Assembly: GCF_000250985.1 (NCBI RefSeq)
Contig: NW_013524653.1
Span: forward strand, 1-64,000
Length of the DNA: 64,000 nt
Origin: Nematocida parisii ERTm1
Taxonomy: Eukaryota; Microsporidia
Direction of reading: 5' to 3'
Of this stretch, positions 1 to 9,682 are shown piece after piece. The stretch's first letter is position 1. The number at the start of each line of letters is the position of its first letter. The position numbers were made by a program, and so were the translations under genes. Below the pieces are notes generated by a model. That model was not told the origin of the DNA, did not search any database, and saw only the letters and a program-made list of their open reading frames with translations.

Positions 1-1557
1 AATCTTGCAGATAAAGGATTTGACGAAATGACGCCAGTGCAGGAAAGCGTGGTGCCCCTGCTTTTGCGGCAGAGAGACGTGGTAGCCGAAGCAGTCACGG
101 GCTCTGGAAAAACATTTGCATTTCTTGTGCCCCTTCTACAGAGAGTGCTTGCAAAAAAGCGTGGGAAGAAGACAGTAGGGCCAAGGACCCTTGTTGTTGC
201 ACCAACACGTGAGCTAGCGCAGCAGATTCACCAGGCCGCGCTCTCTATCACAGAGGGCCTCGATGTAAGCATGCAGTGCATCACAGGAGGTGCGCAGGTG
301 GAAGAAATCGTTGCACAGCGCGTGCAGAGCGAGGAAGGAACAGTGCAGTGGGCAGACATTATGATTGGATCGCCAGGAAAAGTGTTTGAGCTGAGCCGAG
401 AGGGCGGAATGCCTCTACGTGATGTAGAGCTCTTTGTCCTGGATGAAGCAGACAAAATGCTTTCATTTGGATTTAGGAAGGAAGTCTCAGAAATGCTCCG
501 CATGCTTCCGCGGGCAAAGCAGACAGCGATATTTTCTGCCACAGTATCAGAGAGTGTGCACGCACTTGGCCGTCTAGGCATGCGAAGTCCTCTGTTTGTG
601 TGTGTTAAGAGTGCACTGCGGGTGCCAGATGGTCTTCGTCTATTTGGTCTGTGCGTGTCGCCTGCACAAAAGGCAGAGGCTCTAATGCGTAGTATCCGTG
701 CACTCGGAAAGAAAATAATTGTGTTTTTTGCTACGTGTGCACAGGTAGACTACTTTTATTCTAGGCTGATGCAGACAGTAGGAAGAGGAGGACTGCATAA
801 CTGTGTGCTGCGTCTGCACCGAAAACTACCACAGACAGTGCGCGAGCAGACGTATGCAGAGTATGCTGCCACGGAGTCGGGCGTTCTTCTGTGTACAGAC
901 ATTTCAGCACGTGGTCTAGACTTTCCTGGTGTAACTGCAGTGCTGCACTTTGACCTACCGCAAGACCCAGTGACTTTTGTGCATAGAAGTGGAAGAACCG
1001 CGAGGGGCGGCCAGGATGGACTTTGTTTATTCTTTTGGATGCCAAATGAGAAGGAGTATGTTGGGTTTATGCAGGCCCGCGGAGTGCCTATACAGACTCC
1101 AGACGAGAATCTTCTGCAGCAACTAACGCCAATCAAGCCAGCTGTTGTTCGCGGCGCGTTTGGAGAACAGAAAAAGCCAGAAGACCCAGCACTCTATCTA
1201 CCAGAAGATGTAGAGAATGAGCAGGATGTTGTTGCATTTGTCTCGTATATTCGTTCGTATAAAGAGCATCTATTAAAGCACGTTCTGAACTATAAGCAGC
1301 TAGATTTTGTGGGACTGACAGATCTGTACTGCTTGAAGCGGCTTCCACACGTACCAGAGATGCGCGGGGTCTATGTTCCCCGCCTGCCTGCACTGCCCAA
1401 AAAGAAAGAGCAGGTCCCATATGAGCAGGTAAAAGAAGAAGTAGAGGGGGAAAAGAGTATGGAAATCACAAAGCCGGCGCCGGTATACAAAAAACCAGCA
1501 GGAAAAATGGCCCGAAGAGTGAATATACCAAATATGCACAAAAGGGTAAGGAGATAA
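1..1557 (+). CDS. SPB4: ATP-dependent RNA helicase Spb4/DDX55, 5' end cut off by the window
   Basis: DEAD-box RNA helicase of the Spb4/DDX55 type, a nucleolar factor for 60S (27S pre-rRNA) maturation. The frame is open from base 1, so the gene begins upstream; the first visible codons are the Q-motif (GF then MTPVQ). In order one sees Walker A AVTGSGKT at about residue 31-38, PTRELA (Ia), a GSPGKV stretch (Ib), DEAD in VLDEADKML, SAT (III), DISARGLDFP (V) and HRSGRTARGG (VI). What separates Spb4 from other DEAD-box proteins is the C-terminal extension: a DVVAFVSYIRSY stretch, then LDFVGLTDLYCLKRLPHVPEM, closely matching the yeast Spb4 tail as I remember it. The last 50 residues are Lys-rich. 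Stop at 1555-1557. The ATG at 28 lies inside the Q-motif and is not the true start. Confidence 0.85.
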   Translation, partial: NLADKGFDEMTPVQESVVPLLLRQRDVVAEAVTGSGKTFAFLVPLLQRVLAKKRGKKTVGPRTLVVAPTRELAQQIHQAALSITEGLDVSMQCITGGAQVEEIVAQRVQSEEGTVQWADIMIGSPGKVFELSREGGMPLRDVELFVLDEADKMLSFGFRKEVSEMLRMLPRAKQTAIFSATVSESVHALGRLGMRSPLFVCVKSALRVPDGLRLFGLCVSPAQKAEALMRSIRALGKKIIVFFATCAQVDYFYSRLMQTVGRGGLHNCVLRLHRKLPQTVREQTYAEYAATESGVLLCTDISARGLDFPGVTAVLHFDLPQDPVTFVHRSGRTARGGQDGLCLFFWMPNEKEYVGFMQARGVPIQTPDENLLQQLTPIKPAVVRGAFGEQKKPEDPALYLPEDVENEQDVVAFVSYIRSYKEHLLKHVLNYKQLDFVGLTDLYCLKRLPHVPEMRGVYVPRLPALPKKKEQVPYEQVKEEVEGEKSMEITKPAPVYKKPAGKMARRVNIPNMHKRVRR

Positions 1558-1581
1558 TAGATAATTATTATTCATCAGTAT

Positions 1582-1587
1582 AATAAA
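1582..1587 (+). terminator. AATAAA polyadenylation signal of SPB4
   Basis: AATAAA lies 25 nt after the SPB4 stop, the usual close spacing of such signals in compact microsporidian genomes. Assignment is by position only. Confidence 0.4.
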
Positions 1588-1677
1588 CATAGAATTTCAA
1601 GATATAACAAACCACCAAGAATTTTCATAGAAATATCTTCTAAGTAGTGAATATAAAAATTAAAATAAATATATATT

Positions 1678-1723
1678 GTGAACTATGCATAATTTATTAA
1701 AAATAAAATATTATTTATGTCTT
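1678..1723. repeat. AT-rich dispersed repeat, copy 1
   Basis: About 45 bp that closely match 29991-30035. The shared core is TAATTTATTAAAAATAAA followed, after zero or one extra A, by TATTATTTA; both copies begin with GTG(G)ACTA and end in a CTT. Each copy lies 120-135 bp downstream of a long ribosome-biogenesis gene (SPB4 here, REA1 there). It could be a 3'-flank element or a remnant of a mobile sequence. AT-rich composition lowers the weight of the match. Confidence 0.4.
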
Positions 1724-1848
1724 AAGGCCTCTCGAGCCATATATCAATAAACTGTTTTAAGATAAAAAATGCCTTAAATGTGTAAATATTCCAAAGATTT
1801 GAACTAATTTGCATTTATTTTAATGCGGTGTTAATCACAAGATATAAT

Positions 1849-4275
1849 TTATATATTAGACCCCTGGCATATTAATTTATCTTGGTCACAAAAATCTGTG
1901 TTTGCTCTTGCTTTTGCAATTGCTCTCTCTTTTTTCTTTGCTTTATATCTGTTGTAAGCCAGTATGACAAAAACAGATAATAAAAATACACTAAAAGTTA
2001 GAGAACACCACAAAACATAGACCCAAACACTCGGAATTGAGTTGCTTTCTTTGGTGGCTTTTTTTATATTGTTTTCATAGGAAGCAGCGGCTTCTTTTTC
2101 TCTAGATTGTGTGATGCTATTCTCTTCAGAGTCGTGATTAAAATCATGGTTGCTTAGTTGGTCCTCTGCTGTGATATATTCAGACACATCTTCTGCGGAA
2201 TTATATGATAAATCCGGCTTGTGCAAATTTACTAATGGGTTCTGTATTGAAATATTTTTTCTTATATTCGGATTCATGGAAGAATTATATGAATTTATGC
2301 TGTCTTCTATGTGATATGTGATATCTCTGGTCATAAAATCATTGAATGACATGGGCTGGGCATTGTTAAAATTATGTTCATCCGAATTTAGAGTAGAATG
2401 CGCAGAGTACATCTCTTCAGATGGGTTTGCCTCTTCCTGCTGGGCACTTCTATTCAAATTAGTCAGTGGATTATCCTCTTTCGACTCAGGATGGGAAATC
2501 TTATATGATTTTTCCTTTTTCTGGTCATTTGGCGAGCTATTTTCAGGTGCACTGATCTTTGAAGAATCTGGACTGCTGCTGGAAACTGCTCTCACCACAG
2601 AAGCTGGGGCTTCTAAGACAGGAGGCGCATAGACAGTAGATTGAAAGCTTGCGGGTGTGTGAGAATCATAAGTTTCTTCAGCCTGGTTTGTGCAGCTGAC
2701 TATAGATTCATGCGCTGTTTCTGGATTTATATGTGTATGTGGTATTACAAAATCGCTAAGCTGCTCAGAAATCTCAGAAATAGTTGCAACAGAGACATTT
2801 CTAAAATTTTCTGGATTATAGCTAGGAAGTGCTTTAAAGTCTTCTAGAGAAGAGCCGGCATTATTAACAGGCTTTGTTGCTTGATGCACTGATTCTTCCA
2901 CAGAAGGCAACAAAGGAATATTACTAGCAGAAATAGAGACTGACGGCAGTTCTTCTTCCTCGATACTTAGTCGTGATTCTTGAATTTCTGGCCATTCGAA
3001 TTCGTCTACAATTTCAGTAATAGAGAGAGAAGGCATGCTTTCGTTATCAAGCGAGCTAACATCGACTATATTAACATTTACAAACGAGTCTGTTTCTTTT
3101 TGTTTGCTCTGGAAAATCTGCTGAATTAGTGAAAGAAAGGCAGAAGCTTGCTGATTTATGCTGTTTGGCATCTTTAGATCCATATAATTTTTGGTTTTTT
3201 TCAACAAATAGTCATCAATATTGTTCTCCCCCATATCATGTAATGTGCTGCGCAGCAGTGGATCCATATATACACACACACCATCTTCATTTATATTTAT
3301 ATACACACCGCCATTACTTGACTGTGCTTTTTGAACAGTGCTTACTATGCCAGGAACAATTGAATTCAGCTTCTCAAGCTTTGCCTGGCTTAATGAATTG
3401 CTTCTAGAGTTTGGTAAATAACTCTCCAAAGACACCCTGCCCAATTGGTTATTCATTATAACAAATGTATTATCTTGTCTATTTTGAGTTAATTTCTTTG
3501 GAATGGATGGATTTTCAGTATGTGCAACAATATATGCTTTTATATTATCATTGCTGGTTTGGTACATCCAGTACTCCATGTCCGATGGCTGCCTAATAGA
3601 AGGCGCAAGCATATTCAAAAATAGTGTTTTGTAAAGGGCCTTCATTCTAGCCATAATTTTTGTGTTATGTGCGATGTCAGACAGATCAGAAAAGGATGGA
3701 TGACTGTTTTGCTTTTTCTGTATAGCAGCCTCCCCAGAACTCTCTAACTCTTTAAATTCTGAGCCGTGATTAGATTCAATGGGGGGGATTTTCTTAAATA
3801 TTTCTTGGATAGGTAAAGGCGTATGCTTATATGCGCCATTACTGCTTAGATTCTCTGGAAGCTTCTTTTCTTCATATGCCCGATATTTTATTAATGGAGC
3901 TGCTAGCATAATAGGCAATTTGTTATTCCTATTTACATGCTTATATAAATACCTATCTAGAATACCCGAATTATTTGGCATATGCTGAGCAGAGGAAGAA
4001 GGTGTAATCTTTGTGCTCTGAGGAATGCCACTGCTTGTATTTGGGACAGGCGCATGTTTTTCTATAACATTGGCATATGCGCTTGGTATACGTAAAGTAT
4101 TCAAGAACATAGGGGGTTTCTTATTGTGAAGATAGATTGACGCGCTTCCTATAGCATCTCCCACTACTCCTCGAAGGCCTGATGAGCAAAGCACGCCCAT
4201 GTGCAGGCCCACCAGCAAGTGTTCAAGACAAAGTAGAACTATTATTTTTTGCACTCGTATCTTATGGATAAACAT
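1849..4275 (-). CDS. Predicted single-pass type I membrane protein, 808 aa, function unknown
   Basis: No family recognised. The N-terminus has a basic start and a hydrophobic run (IIVLLCLEHLLVGL, about residues 11-24) that looks like a signal peptide. It is followed by a long polar region of about 700 residues rich in Ser, Asn, Glu and Pro with many N-x-S/T sites. A strongly hydrophobic segment (about residues 747-773) is followed by a basic stop-transfer tail (YNRYKAKKKER) of about 35 residues. The predicted form is a secretory-pathway or plasma-membrane protein with a large disordered ectodomain. It opens a stretch of membrane-protein genes up to 13.1 kb. Codon use is more AT-rich than in the conserved genes, as for lineage-specific surface proteins. 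The ATG at 4273-4275 fits the signal peptide. Confidence 0.75.
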   Translation of the reverse strand: MFIHKIRVQKIIVLLCLEHLLVGLHMGVLCSSGLRGVVGDAIGSASIYLHNKKPPMFLNTLRIPSAYANVIEKHAPVPNTSSGIPQSTKITPSSSAQHMPNNSGILDRYLYKHVNRNNKLPIMLAAPLIKYRAYEEKKLPENLSSNGAYKHTPLPIQEIFKKIPPIESNHGSEFKELESSGEAAIQKKQNSHPSFSDLSDIAHNTKIMARMKALYKTLFLNMLAPSIRQPSDMEYWMYQTSNDNIKAYIVAHTENPSIPKKLTQNRQDNTFVIMNNQLGRVSLESYLPNSRSNSLSQAKLEKLNSIVPGIVSTVQKAQSSNGGVYININEDGVCVYMDPLLRSTLHDMGENNIDDYLLKKTKNYMDLKMPNSINQQASAFLSLIQQIFQSKQKETDSFVNVNIVDVSSLDNESMPSLSITEIVDEFEWPEIQESRLSIEEEELPSVSISASNIPLLPSVEESVHQATKPVNNAGSSLEDFKALPSYNPENFRNVSVATISEISEQLSDFVIPHTHINPETAHESIVSCTNQAEETYDSHTPASFQSTVYAPPVLEAPASVVRAVSSSSPDSSKISAPENSSPNDQKKEKSYKISHPESKEDNPLTNLNRSAQQEEANPSEEMYSAHSTLNSDEHNFNNAQPMSFNDFMTRDITYHIEDSINSYNSSMNPNIRKNISIQNPLVNLHKPDLSYNSAEDVSEYITAEDQLSNHDFNHDSEENSITQSREKEAAASYENNIKKATKESNSIPSVWVYVLWCSLTFSVFLLSVFVILAYNRYKAKKKERAIAKARANTDFCDQDKLICQGSNI

Positions 4276-5442
4276 TGTTAAGATAAAATTTTAACGAACA
4301 TAAATTTTCAATAATTAATATAAATCTAGACGGGTGTAAATCTATTTTGTTTTCATGTAATTTAGACCTAGAAAGTAAATATCCTCGAGGTTTAATTAAA
4401 CAATTGAATTTCTTTATTTGACAGGTAGATAGATATAAATTAATAAATAAAGTAATAAGGTTAAATGTGCTAAAAATAGTAGACATAAAGACATAGATGC
4501 TAGAAATTTAGGTTTTTAAACGCTATATCGTGATTTATAATATAACCATGGCTGTGCCCATCTATCCTTTTCTTCTTTGAGTGTATTTCTGCTATAAATA
4601 TTTTATATATCCATGACTAGAAACTCCCATCGGTATATATAGAAAGCGCATACATAGTTTCTGAGCATGTATGTGATATACAGTATGATATATGCAAGCT
4701 CTATTAATAAATAATATTGGTCTATGACGTGCTCACGAGGAGGCACCGTCGCTGCCCGGATAACATAGTCCAAGATAGATAGAGATAGTATTGAGGGATG
4801 CTCTTTATTATGATTATTAGAATATTGGGATATGCACGGACGCGGAGTCCTTGTGGCGCTACTGGCGCTGAGCCTTTTAGTAAATATGTTTCTTGGTTGT
4901 CTCATTGTTTCTCTCATATTTGTTTGGGTGCGTGCTACTTATATAGTCCAAAGTTGATCTGTGATTATTAGATTCCGGCCTTTTGCCATGGCGGGATCGC
5001 CGCGCGCTTGAGTGGTGGTGTCGCCACAGTCTAACTAAAATAGAAATAAAAAGAATCCACATAGCCCTAGAGAATTTCTCATAGTGCTATAAATGCATTA
5101 TAGTCAAAGATTTATCTAATTGCTGGCCACCAGAAGACAAGAATGTTTTAAGCCACATTTCTTTTGAGTCTACTGCATATTTAAATGGCAATTATACATA
5201 CAATTGCAAATTAAATAGAATTCTATCTAAAATTTTATAATTGGTCCATAAATATTTGGAGCTATTTGCTTTATTCTATATATAGCCTGAAATAGCTCTT
5301 TAAAGTCTAAAATATAGATATAGTGTAAACTTAAACAGGTAATATTTAAATTTTCTTTTCAATTTGCTGTTTATTCTTCATTTTATGCGGTTAAATATTT
5401 CGGGTTGTTTTCTGAAGATGTTCTTTACATAATGATTTCTTC
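4276..5442. other. Intergenic, 1.17 kb, with an embedded GC-rich repeat block
   Basis: AT-rich spacer between two minus-strand genes. Apart from the repeat block at 4705-5031 and a CCCGAA motif on the minus strand at 5397-5406, I see nothing coding. Short frames of 60-104 codons run through the block on the minus strand but resemble each other only because the DNA is repeated. Confidence 0.5.
4705..5031. repeat. Degenerate GC-rich tandem repeat, about three units
   Basis: Three diverged units can be aligned by eye: about 4705-4758, 4764-4872 and 4942-5031. Shared landmarks are ATAGTCCAA near the start of units 2 and 3, GATTATTAGA in the middle of both, AATATTGG followed by TATG and ACG in units 1 and 2, and a GC-rich end with a GGCRCYRYYG-like stretch in all. 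The block is much richer in G+C than the surrounding spacer. It may be a decayed tandem duplication, an old gene remnant or a structured RNA; nothing decides between these. Confidence 0.45.
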
Positions 5443-6150
5443 CTATCTGTACACCAGAGGCGTTTCCGGTGTGAGTATTCGCATTACCTCTGCGTGAGGA
5501 GAAAAAATAAACCCCAGAAGACAGAAGGAAACAAATATCATAGACAGGCCAAGAAGATACTTTTTGCTTTGCTGGTATGTGCAATGCATGCCCTTATCAG
5601 AGAGAATCTCCTCTATATTTACAATGCCTGCGGCTATAGTAGGATACAGAAAAATAACCTGCTTTATTGCAGAACTGTGTATAAAAAAAGTAGACCCCCA
5701 TATAGCGCTATGTATAAAAAGACTCAGCACAAACATATGAATATTAAGAGATCGGCTTGTTAAAAAAAATAGAAACCACGGGTTTCCAGAAACTGCCCCA
5801 AAAAGCCCTATAATGATAGCAATTGCTGTTTTATGGTAGAACAGATGCTCTTCCTTTCTAGACAGAAGTGAGTGCAGAATTGCCCGTCTCCAACTATACA
5901 TTGAAATGCACACTGTTGTAAAAACAATTGTTTTTGGAATGATTGAAACTGCACCGTGCACAGTGATATCCCTATGCAGGCTTTTTATAACAAGCAGGCA
6001 GGATCCAATCCCCATAGCCCACTCTATTCCCTTTCTGATGCAAATAGCTATTTTCTGCCCAATTTTTATATTTTTTACTGTTTTACTGGAGGCGCTGGCA
6101 TAGTTTTCTTCTGCTTGCTGCTTTTCTGCTTTTAAAGATATGGAATCCAT
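5443..6150 (-). CDS. Predicted polytopic membrane protein, 235 aa, unknown
   Basis: No recognised domain. A charged N-terminus (about 40 residues, Lys/Glu/Gln-rich) is followed by about six hydrophobic segments: near residues 43-60, 67-85, 106-120, 128-147, 156-175 and 200-218. Several helices carry aromatic and small residues (SGNPWFLFFL). It has no signal peptide, so the first helix probably acts as anchor. ATG at 6148-6150 is the only start before the hydrophobic part. Its architecture resembles the 209-aa protein at 62987-63616, but I cannot show homology by eye. It is likely lineage-specific. Confidence 0.65.
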   Translation of the reverse strand: MDSISLKAEKQQAEENYASASSKTVKNIKIGQKIAICIRKGIEWAMGIGSCLLVIKSLHRDITVHGAVSIIPKTIVFTTVCISMYSWRRAILHSLLSRKEEHLFYHKTAIAIIIGLFGAVSGNPWFLFFLTSRSLNIHMFVLSLFIHSAIWGSTFFIHSSAIKQVIFLYPTIAAGIVNIEEILSDKGMHCTYQQSKKYLLGLSMIFVSFCLLGFIFSPHAEVMRILTPETPLVYR

Positions 6151-6813
6151 TCTGTTTTTAGAATATTCAAAAATAAATAAATTAATTAATTACACATAGG
6201 CCATTCTAATTAGACCTATCTTGACATTAATTATATAAAAATATTCTTTCCCTAATTAATTAGTTGATTTTCTATTAGAATTTCAGCCATTTCAATTGGT
6301 CAATTTTTGCATATATAAATAAATATAAATATATATAAGCTGTAATCCTTATATAAATAATCTGAAATGCCCTAGGTTTTACAGGAATCTTCTGAAATTT
6401 ATTTTAAAGCACTACTCATTACATATTTATGAACATAATTCTGCAAAATACAGTATACATACTGGTATGTATAGCACAAAATCGATCTAGAAAATTTTAA
6501 ACCCATGCGTATTCGAATAGAAAGGTTCTAATAAATATTTAACTTTATTCTGAAAGAACAGCGGCCTGATTATATCTTGCATTCCTATAATACTCTAAAA
6601 TTAAGAGGAAAAACCATAACCCAAACATTAGATATAATCACTCACCACTGTAAAAATTCTTCCAATACTTCTGAAACCTAGTATAGTCATTATAAGTACA
6701 TCTATGCCTTAACACACCAGAAAGGCGCTGCATATATATAAATCAGTCAGCATGTCTTTAATATCCCCGAAAATCTGGGCGACAGCTAGAATTTTCGCTT
6801 ATCTATAGCACAG
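6151..6813. other. Intergenic, 0.66 kb, AT-rich
   Basis: No coding or RNA gene seen. The only structure noted is the short inverted repeat at 6768-6797 beside the CDC45 stop. Confidence 0.5.
6768..6797. terminator. Short inverted repeat downstream of CDC45
   Basis: Arms CGAAAAT and ATTTTCG are separated by 16 nt, ending 16 bp past the CDC45 stop codon. Its position would suit a 3'-end structure, but a 7-bp arm in AT-rich DNA may be chance. Confidence 0.25.
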
Positions 6814-8187
6814 TTACTCCTCTTCAAGCCTGGTAAGTATACCTACAATCGAATTATTAAGATTTTTTTCCTCCGTATCTTCCCATCTAATATGGTCTTC
6901 CTCTTTAAAGAACACCCTGAAAATTCTACTGTTCTCAATATACGCCGCCATAATAATTTCTTTATGCGGGTTTTTTTCTTTGCACATATAGTATATAGTG
7001 CCAAAGACCTTCTTCATAAGCGTTATTTCATTCTTTGACATAAACACAACTGCTCCCTTGGGGATAAGAACCATGCTCATCCCACATACCTTCAGTACTC
7101 GCCTCTTCTCAATTCCTTTCTTCACACTGTGTACTACCTTGTTGTACTCTGCAAGGCCTTTATGTACATCTATAAACTTTATATTTCTAAAGGAGAAAAC
7201 AGCCTCAGTGAATGCGCCATTTTTAATCAGATGGCATATGGAATAAAATACCTCTACATGCGAAAATCCAAGATTGTATTGGTAGTGCTTGAAATACGTC
7301 TGCCTCTTATTAAAGCTTCTTCTGATCACCTCCTGAACAGGCCCTACAAGATTGTTCAGCGATGTCTCCTGTGCAGCTGCAACAGATACCCCCAAACGGG
7401 CCAAAAACTGGTTCAATAAATACTCTGGGTTCTCTAGAAGACAGTGCTTTGTATTTTTTCTTTGGAAAAAAAGACCAAGCTCTTCTATCACACCAAAGTC
7501 TTGAAGAAGAGCCTCGTATAGTGTGCACCACTGGCTAAATGAAAAGTATATTCCCTTCACCTGTTGGATAGACTTCTTTTCATCATCATCATCTCTTTCC
7601 AGCCTAGATACCTCTGCTGCTATTTCTTTCTTTATTCCGCAAAAATCGCCATCTTCAACATAAATGTTCTCTTTCTGCTCAAAATCCTCGTCTTCTGTCT
7701 CCTCCAAGTCTTCTTCTTTGGCCTTTCTATCACCTAACACATTTTTTATTGGATGCCTCCACTGTATCTGCTCTGCTTTGTCTAAGCTTCCATACATAGA
7801 CACACAGATACTCCACAGACACTCTGAAGTCATATGCCCTATGCTTTTGCAGAGATTAAAAATAACCTCTTCCAGTGTTTCTCCAAGCAAGAACATTATG
7901 TTTTTTGTGTGCTTCTCCTTTTGCGTGCTTATAACCGCCCCGTTCTCCACTTTACAGCCTTGCCCTATGCCTATCTCAAATACAGCCTGCTTGCCACTTC
8001 GCGCATCCTCCCAGATAACCTCGTGCTTTATAATCTCTCTCTCCAGCACAACTATCAAAGAGAATAGTGCTGCAAAATGATCTATTTCACGTGATATGCA
8101 AACCAGCCTAACAAACCCTGCTTGACGCACTTTTGCAATAAACTGTCTATATACACTTTCTTTTTCTTGATTAAGCACTTCCACCAT
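6814..8187 (-). CDS. CDC45: Cdc45-like replication initiation factor
   Basis: Probable Cdc45, the DHH/RecJ-like subunit of the CMG (Cdc45-Mcm2-7-GINS) replicative helicase, acting in the nucleus at origins and forks. The N-terminal 100 residues carry a Rossmann-like beginning (FVRLVCISREIDHFAALFSL) where canonical Cdc45 has its degenerate DHH core. The middle has the typical acidic low-complexity loop (KEEDLEETEDEDFEQKE, then DDDDEKK). After it comes the most diagnostic part: a WCTLYEALL stretch, LNQFLARLGVSVAAAQ, and YNLGFSHVEVFYSI, which align with human Cdc45 regions containing LYDSL, LADMGLPLKQVKQ and FGFKHKFLASD. At 457 aa it is about 200 residues shorter than yeast Cdc45. ATG at 8185-8187. 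The 160-aa membrane gene ends 39 bp upstream on the same strand. Confidence 0.75.
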   Translation of the reverse strand: MVEVLNQEKESVYRQFIAKVRQAGFVRLVCISREIDHFAALFSLIVVLEREIIKHEVIWEDARSGKQAVFEIGIGQGCKVENGAVISTQKEKHTKNIMFLLGETLEEVIFNLCKSIGHMTSECLWSICVSMYGSLDKAEQIQWRHPIKNVLGDRKAKEEDLEETEDEDFEQKENIYVEDGDFCGIKKEIAAEVSRLERDDDDEKKSIQQVKGIYFSFSQWCTLYEALLQDFGVIEELGLFFQRKNTKHCLLENPEYLLNQFLARLGVSVAAAQETSLNNLVGPVQEVIRRSFNKRQTYFKHYQYNLGFSHVEVFYSICHLIKNGAFTEAVFSFRNIKFIDVHKGLAEYNKVVHSVKKGIEKRRVLKVCGMSMVLIPKGAVVFMSKNEITLMKKVFGTIYYMCKEKNPHKEIIMAAYIENSRIFRVFFKEEDHIRWEDTEEKNLNNSIVGILTRLEEE

Positions 8188-8226
8188 ACAGCACTTCTTT
8201 GTATTTTTGCAAAATAATTTATTTCC

Positions 8227-8709
8227 TCATTCTCGCCCCACTCGCCCCAGGCTCTGAAAATACTCCTCTCTAAACGCAATTACATCCCGCATAGTGCACT
8301 GTGCACAGTATATCATTACTAATAAAAGAAATATATGCACAAGAGAATCATATAATCCCTGCGAGTTTGCTATTTTACAGTATCTATTTTCACAGTAGTC
8401 AAATGCAACGAAGTACAAAGCAATTGGTATTTTCATGATAAATACATTCATTAATGTTCGGAACACAAAAATCAGCCCAGTTATTAACATAAACTGCGGC
8501 GAAAGCACTCCTTTCTTCATAGAACCAATTGAAAGGGCTGGCTTTCCATCTAAGGCCCTTTCATCCATTAACTCCTCTGCAATCCAAGAAAGACTTTTGT
8601 TTGATATAAATACATCGTAAAGAAAGTTCTTCACTGCTGGATTCTGAACTCCTGTAATTATTTTTCCAAGAAGGCCTACTATAATCCAAACTTTGTATCC
8701 TCTGTGCAT
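8227..8709 (-). CDS. Predicted membrane protein, 160 aa, unknown
   Basis: No family recognised. Hydrophobic segments occur near residues 7-22 (VWIIVGLLGKII), 70-90 (FMLITGLIFVFRTLM), 92-106 and 122-138 (LVHIFLLLVMIYCAQ), giving about three or four membrane passes with a polar loop in residues 25-65 and a charged C-terminus. ATG at 8707-8709; a double TAACCCGAATAACCCG motif lies 56 bp upstream at 8765-8780. The same-strand neighbour CDC45 starts 39 bp after its stop. Membrane topology is inferred from hydrophobicity alone. Confidence 0.6.
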   Translation of the reverse strand: MHRGYKVWIIVGLLGKIITGVQNPAVKNFLYDVFISNKSLSWIAEELMDERALDGKPALSIGSMKKGVLSPQFMLITGLIFVFRTLMNVFIMKIPIALYFVAFDYCENRYCKIANSQGLYDSLVHIFLLLVMIYCAQCTMRDVIAFREEYFQSLGRVGRE

Positions 8710-9682
8710 ATTTTTAGAAAAAGCTAGTTCTGAATAAATTATGCTAAGATGGGAAAATATCGCCTAACCCGAATAACCCGCATACTCACTAAACACAATA
8801 AAAAGGCAGCGTGGATGCATTGGTTTAAACCGATCTAGGAGTATTAGGGGTATTTCCAGAATTTGAGTCTATTTTGTTTTTAAGCAGCTCTTCGTTATAT
8901 TCGGGTTATTCTGGGCTATTATTAGTGAAATAAAAATAAATCCCAAATTACTCCAAAAATTCGCACATCAGTCTGTATGTAGTCTATTAAGTTCTGATTT
9001 TGTGTCTTTTGTGGCATCTTGTAAAACATCAGATCTATTTGTTCTATTCGTTTTCGGCATATAATAGGAGAGAGGTATAGTTTAGCTAGCCTATTCCAGA
9101 ATATAGTTGACTCTAGTTGATTTTTTATATAAACATTAAACAATACTATACTCTGAAAAAATTAATTGGTAATTAGAAAAATCAGAATGTTTCAACTTTA
9201 TTTTTTCCGTATGCCTTCACTTTTTATGTTTATTCTCTATTATTTAATTTATGCTGTCATGTTTTCAAAATATTAAAATAATTTCGGGCTATTTGAAAGT
9301 ATCTATTTTTACTGTATGCTACTATAATAAAAGAATAGCTTTGGTATATATTAATTTTCATATTATTCGAATATATAACTTAAAAATAAAATTAGTAAGT
9401 ATATCCCGTAATTCCAATAACGCCTATAATAAAATTTATTGCGATGTAATTCATACGAATAAACTCCGAAATAGCCTGATTTTTTTTATTTTATACAAGC
9501 TACCATAAAAATCTTGAATAGTTATTAAATTATCCTGTCTAACCATAATATAAAGTTTAAAATTTCAAATCAGCACCAAACAAATTTATTGTTCAACCCA
9601 ATCATGCATTAATTTTTTGCATAATACACAACAGCAAATTAAATCGTTGATTATTTAAAGTTTTTAAAATTTTTCTCACACA
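8710..9682. other. Intergenic, 0.97 kb, with CCCGAA motifs
   Basis: A divergent spacer between the 160-aa and 429-aa membrane-protein genes. It holds three occurrences of the CCCGAA/TTCGGG motif (8765-8780 double, 8899-8909, 9281-9290). Short frames of up to 85 codons here are AT-rich, lack neighbours or motifs and are not called. Confidence 0.45.

Noticed and set aside
4603-5062. Two overlapping minus-strand frames of 104 and 61 codons
   Set aside because: They fall in the degenerate repeat block and look alike only because the DNA is repeated; no protein features.
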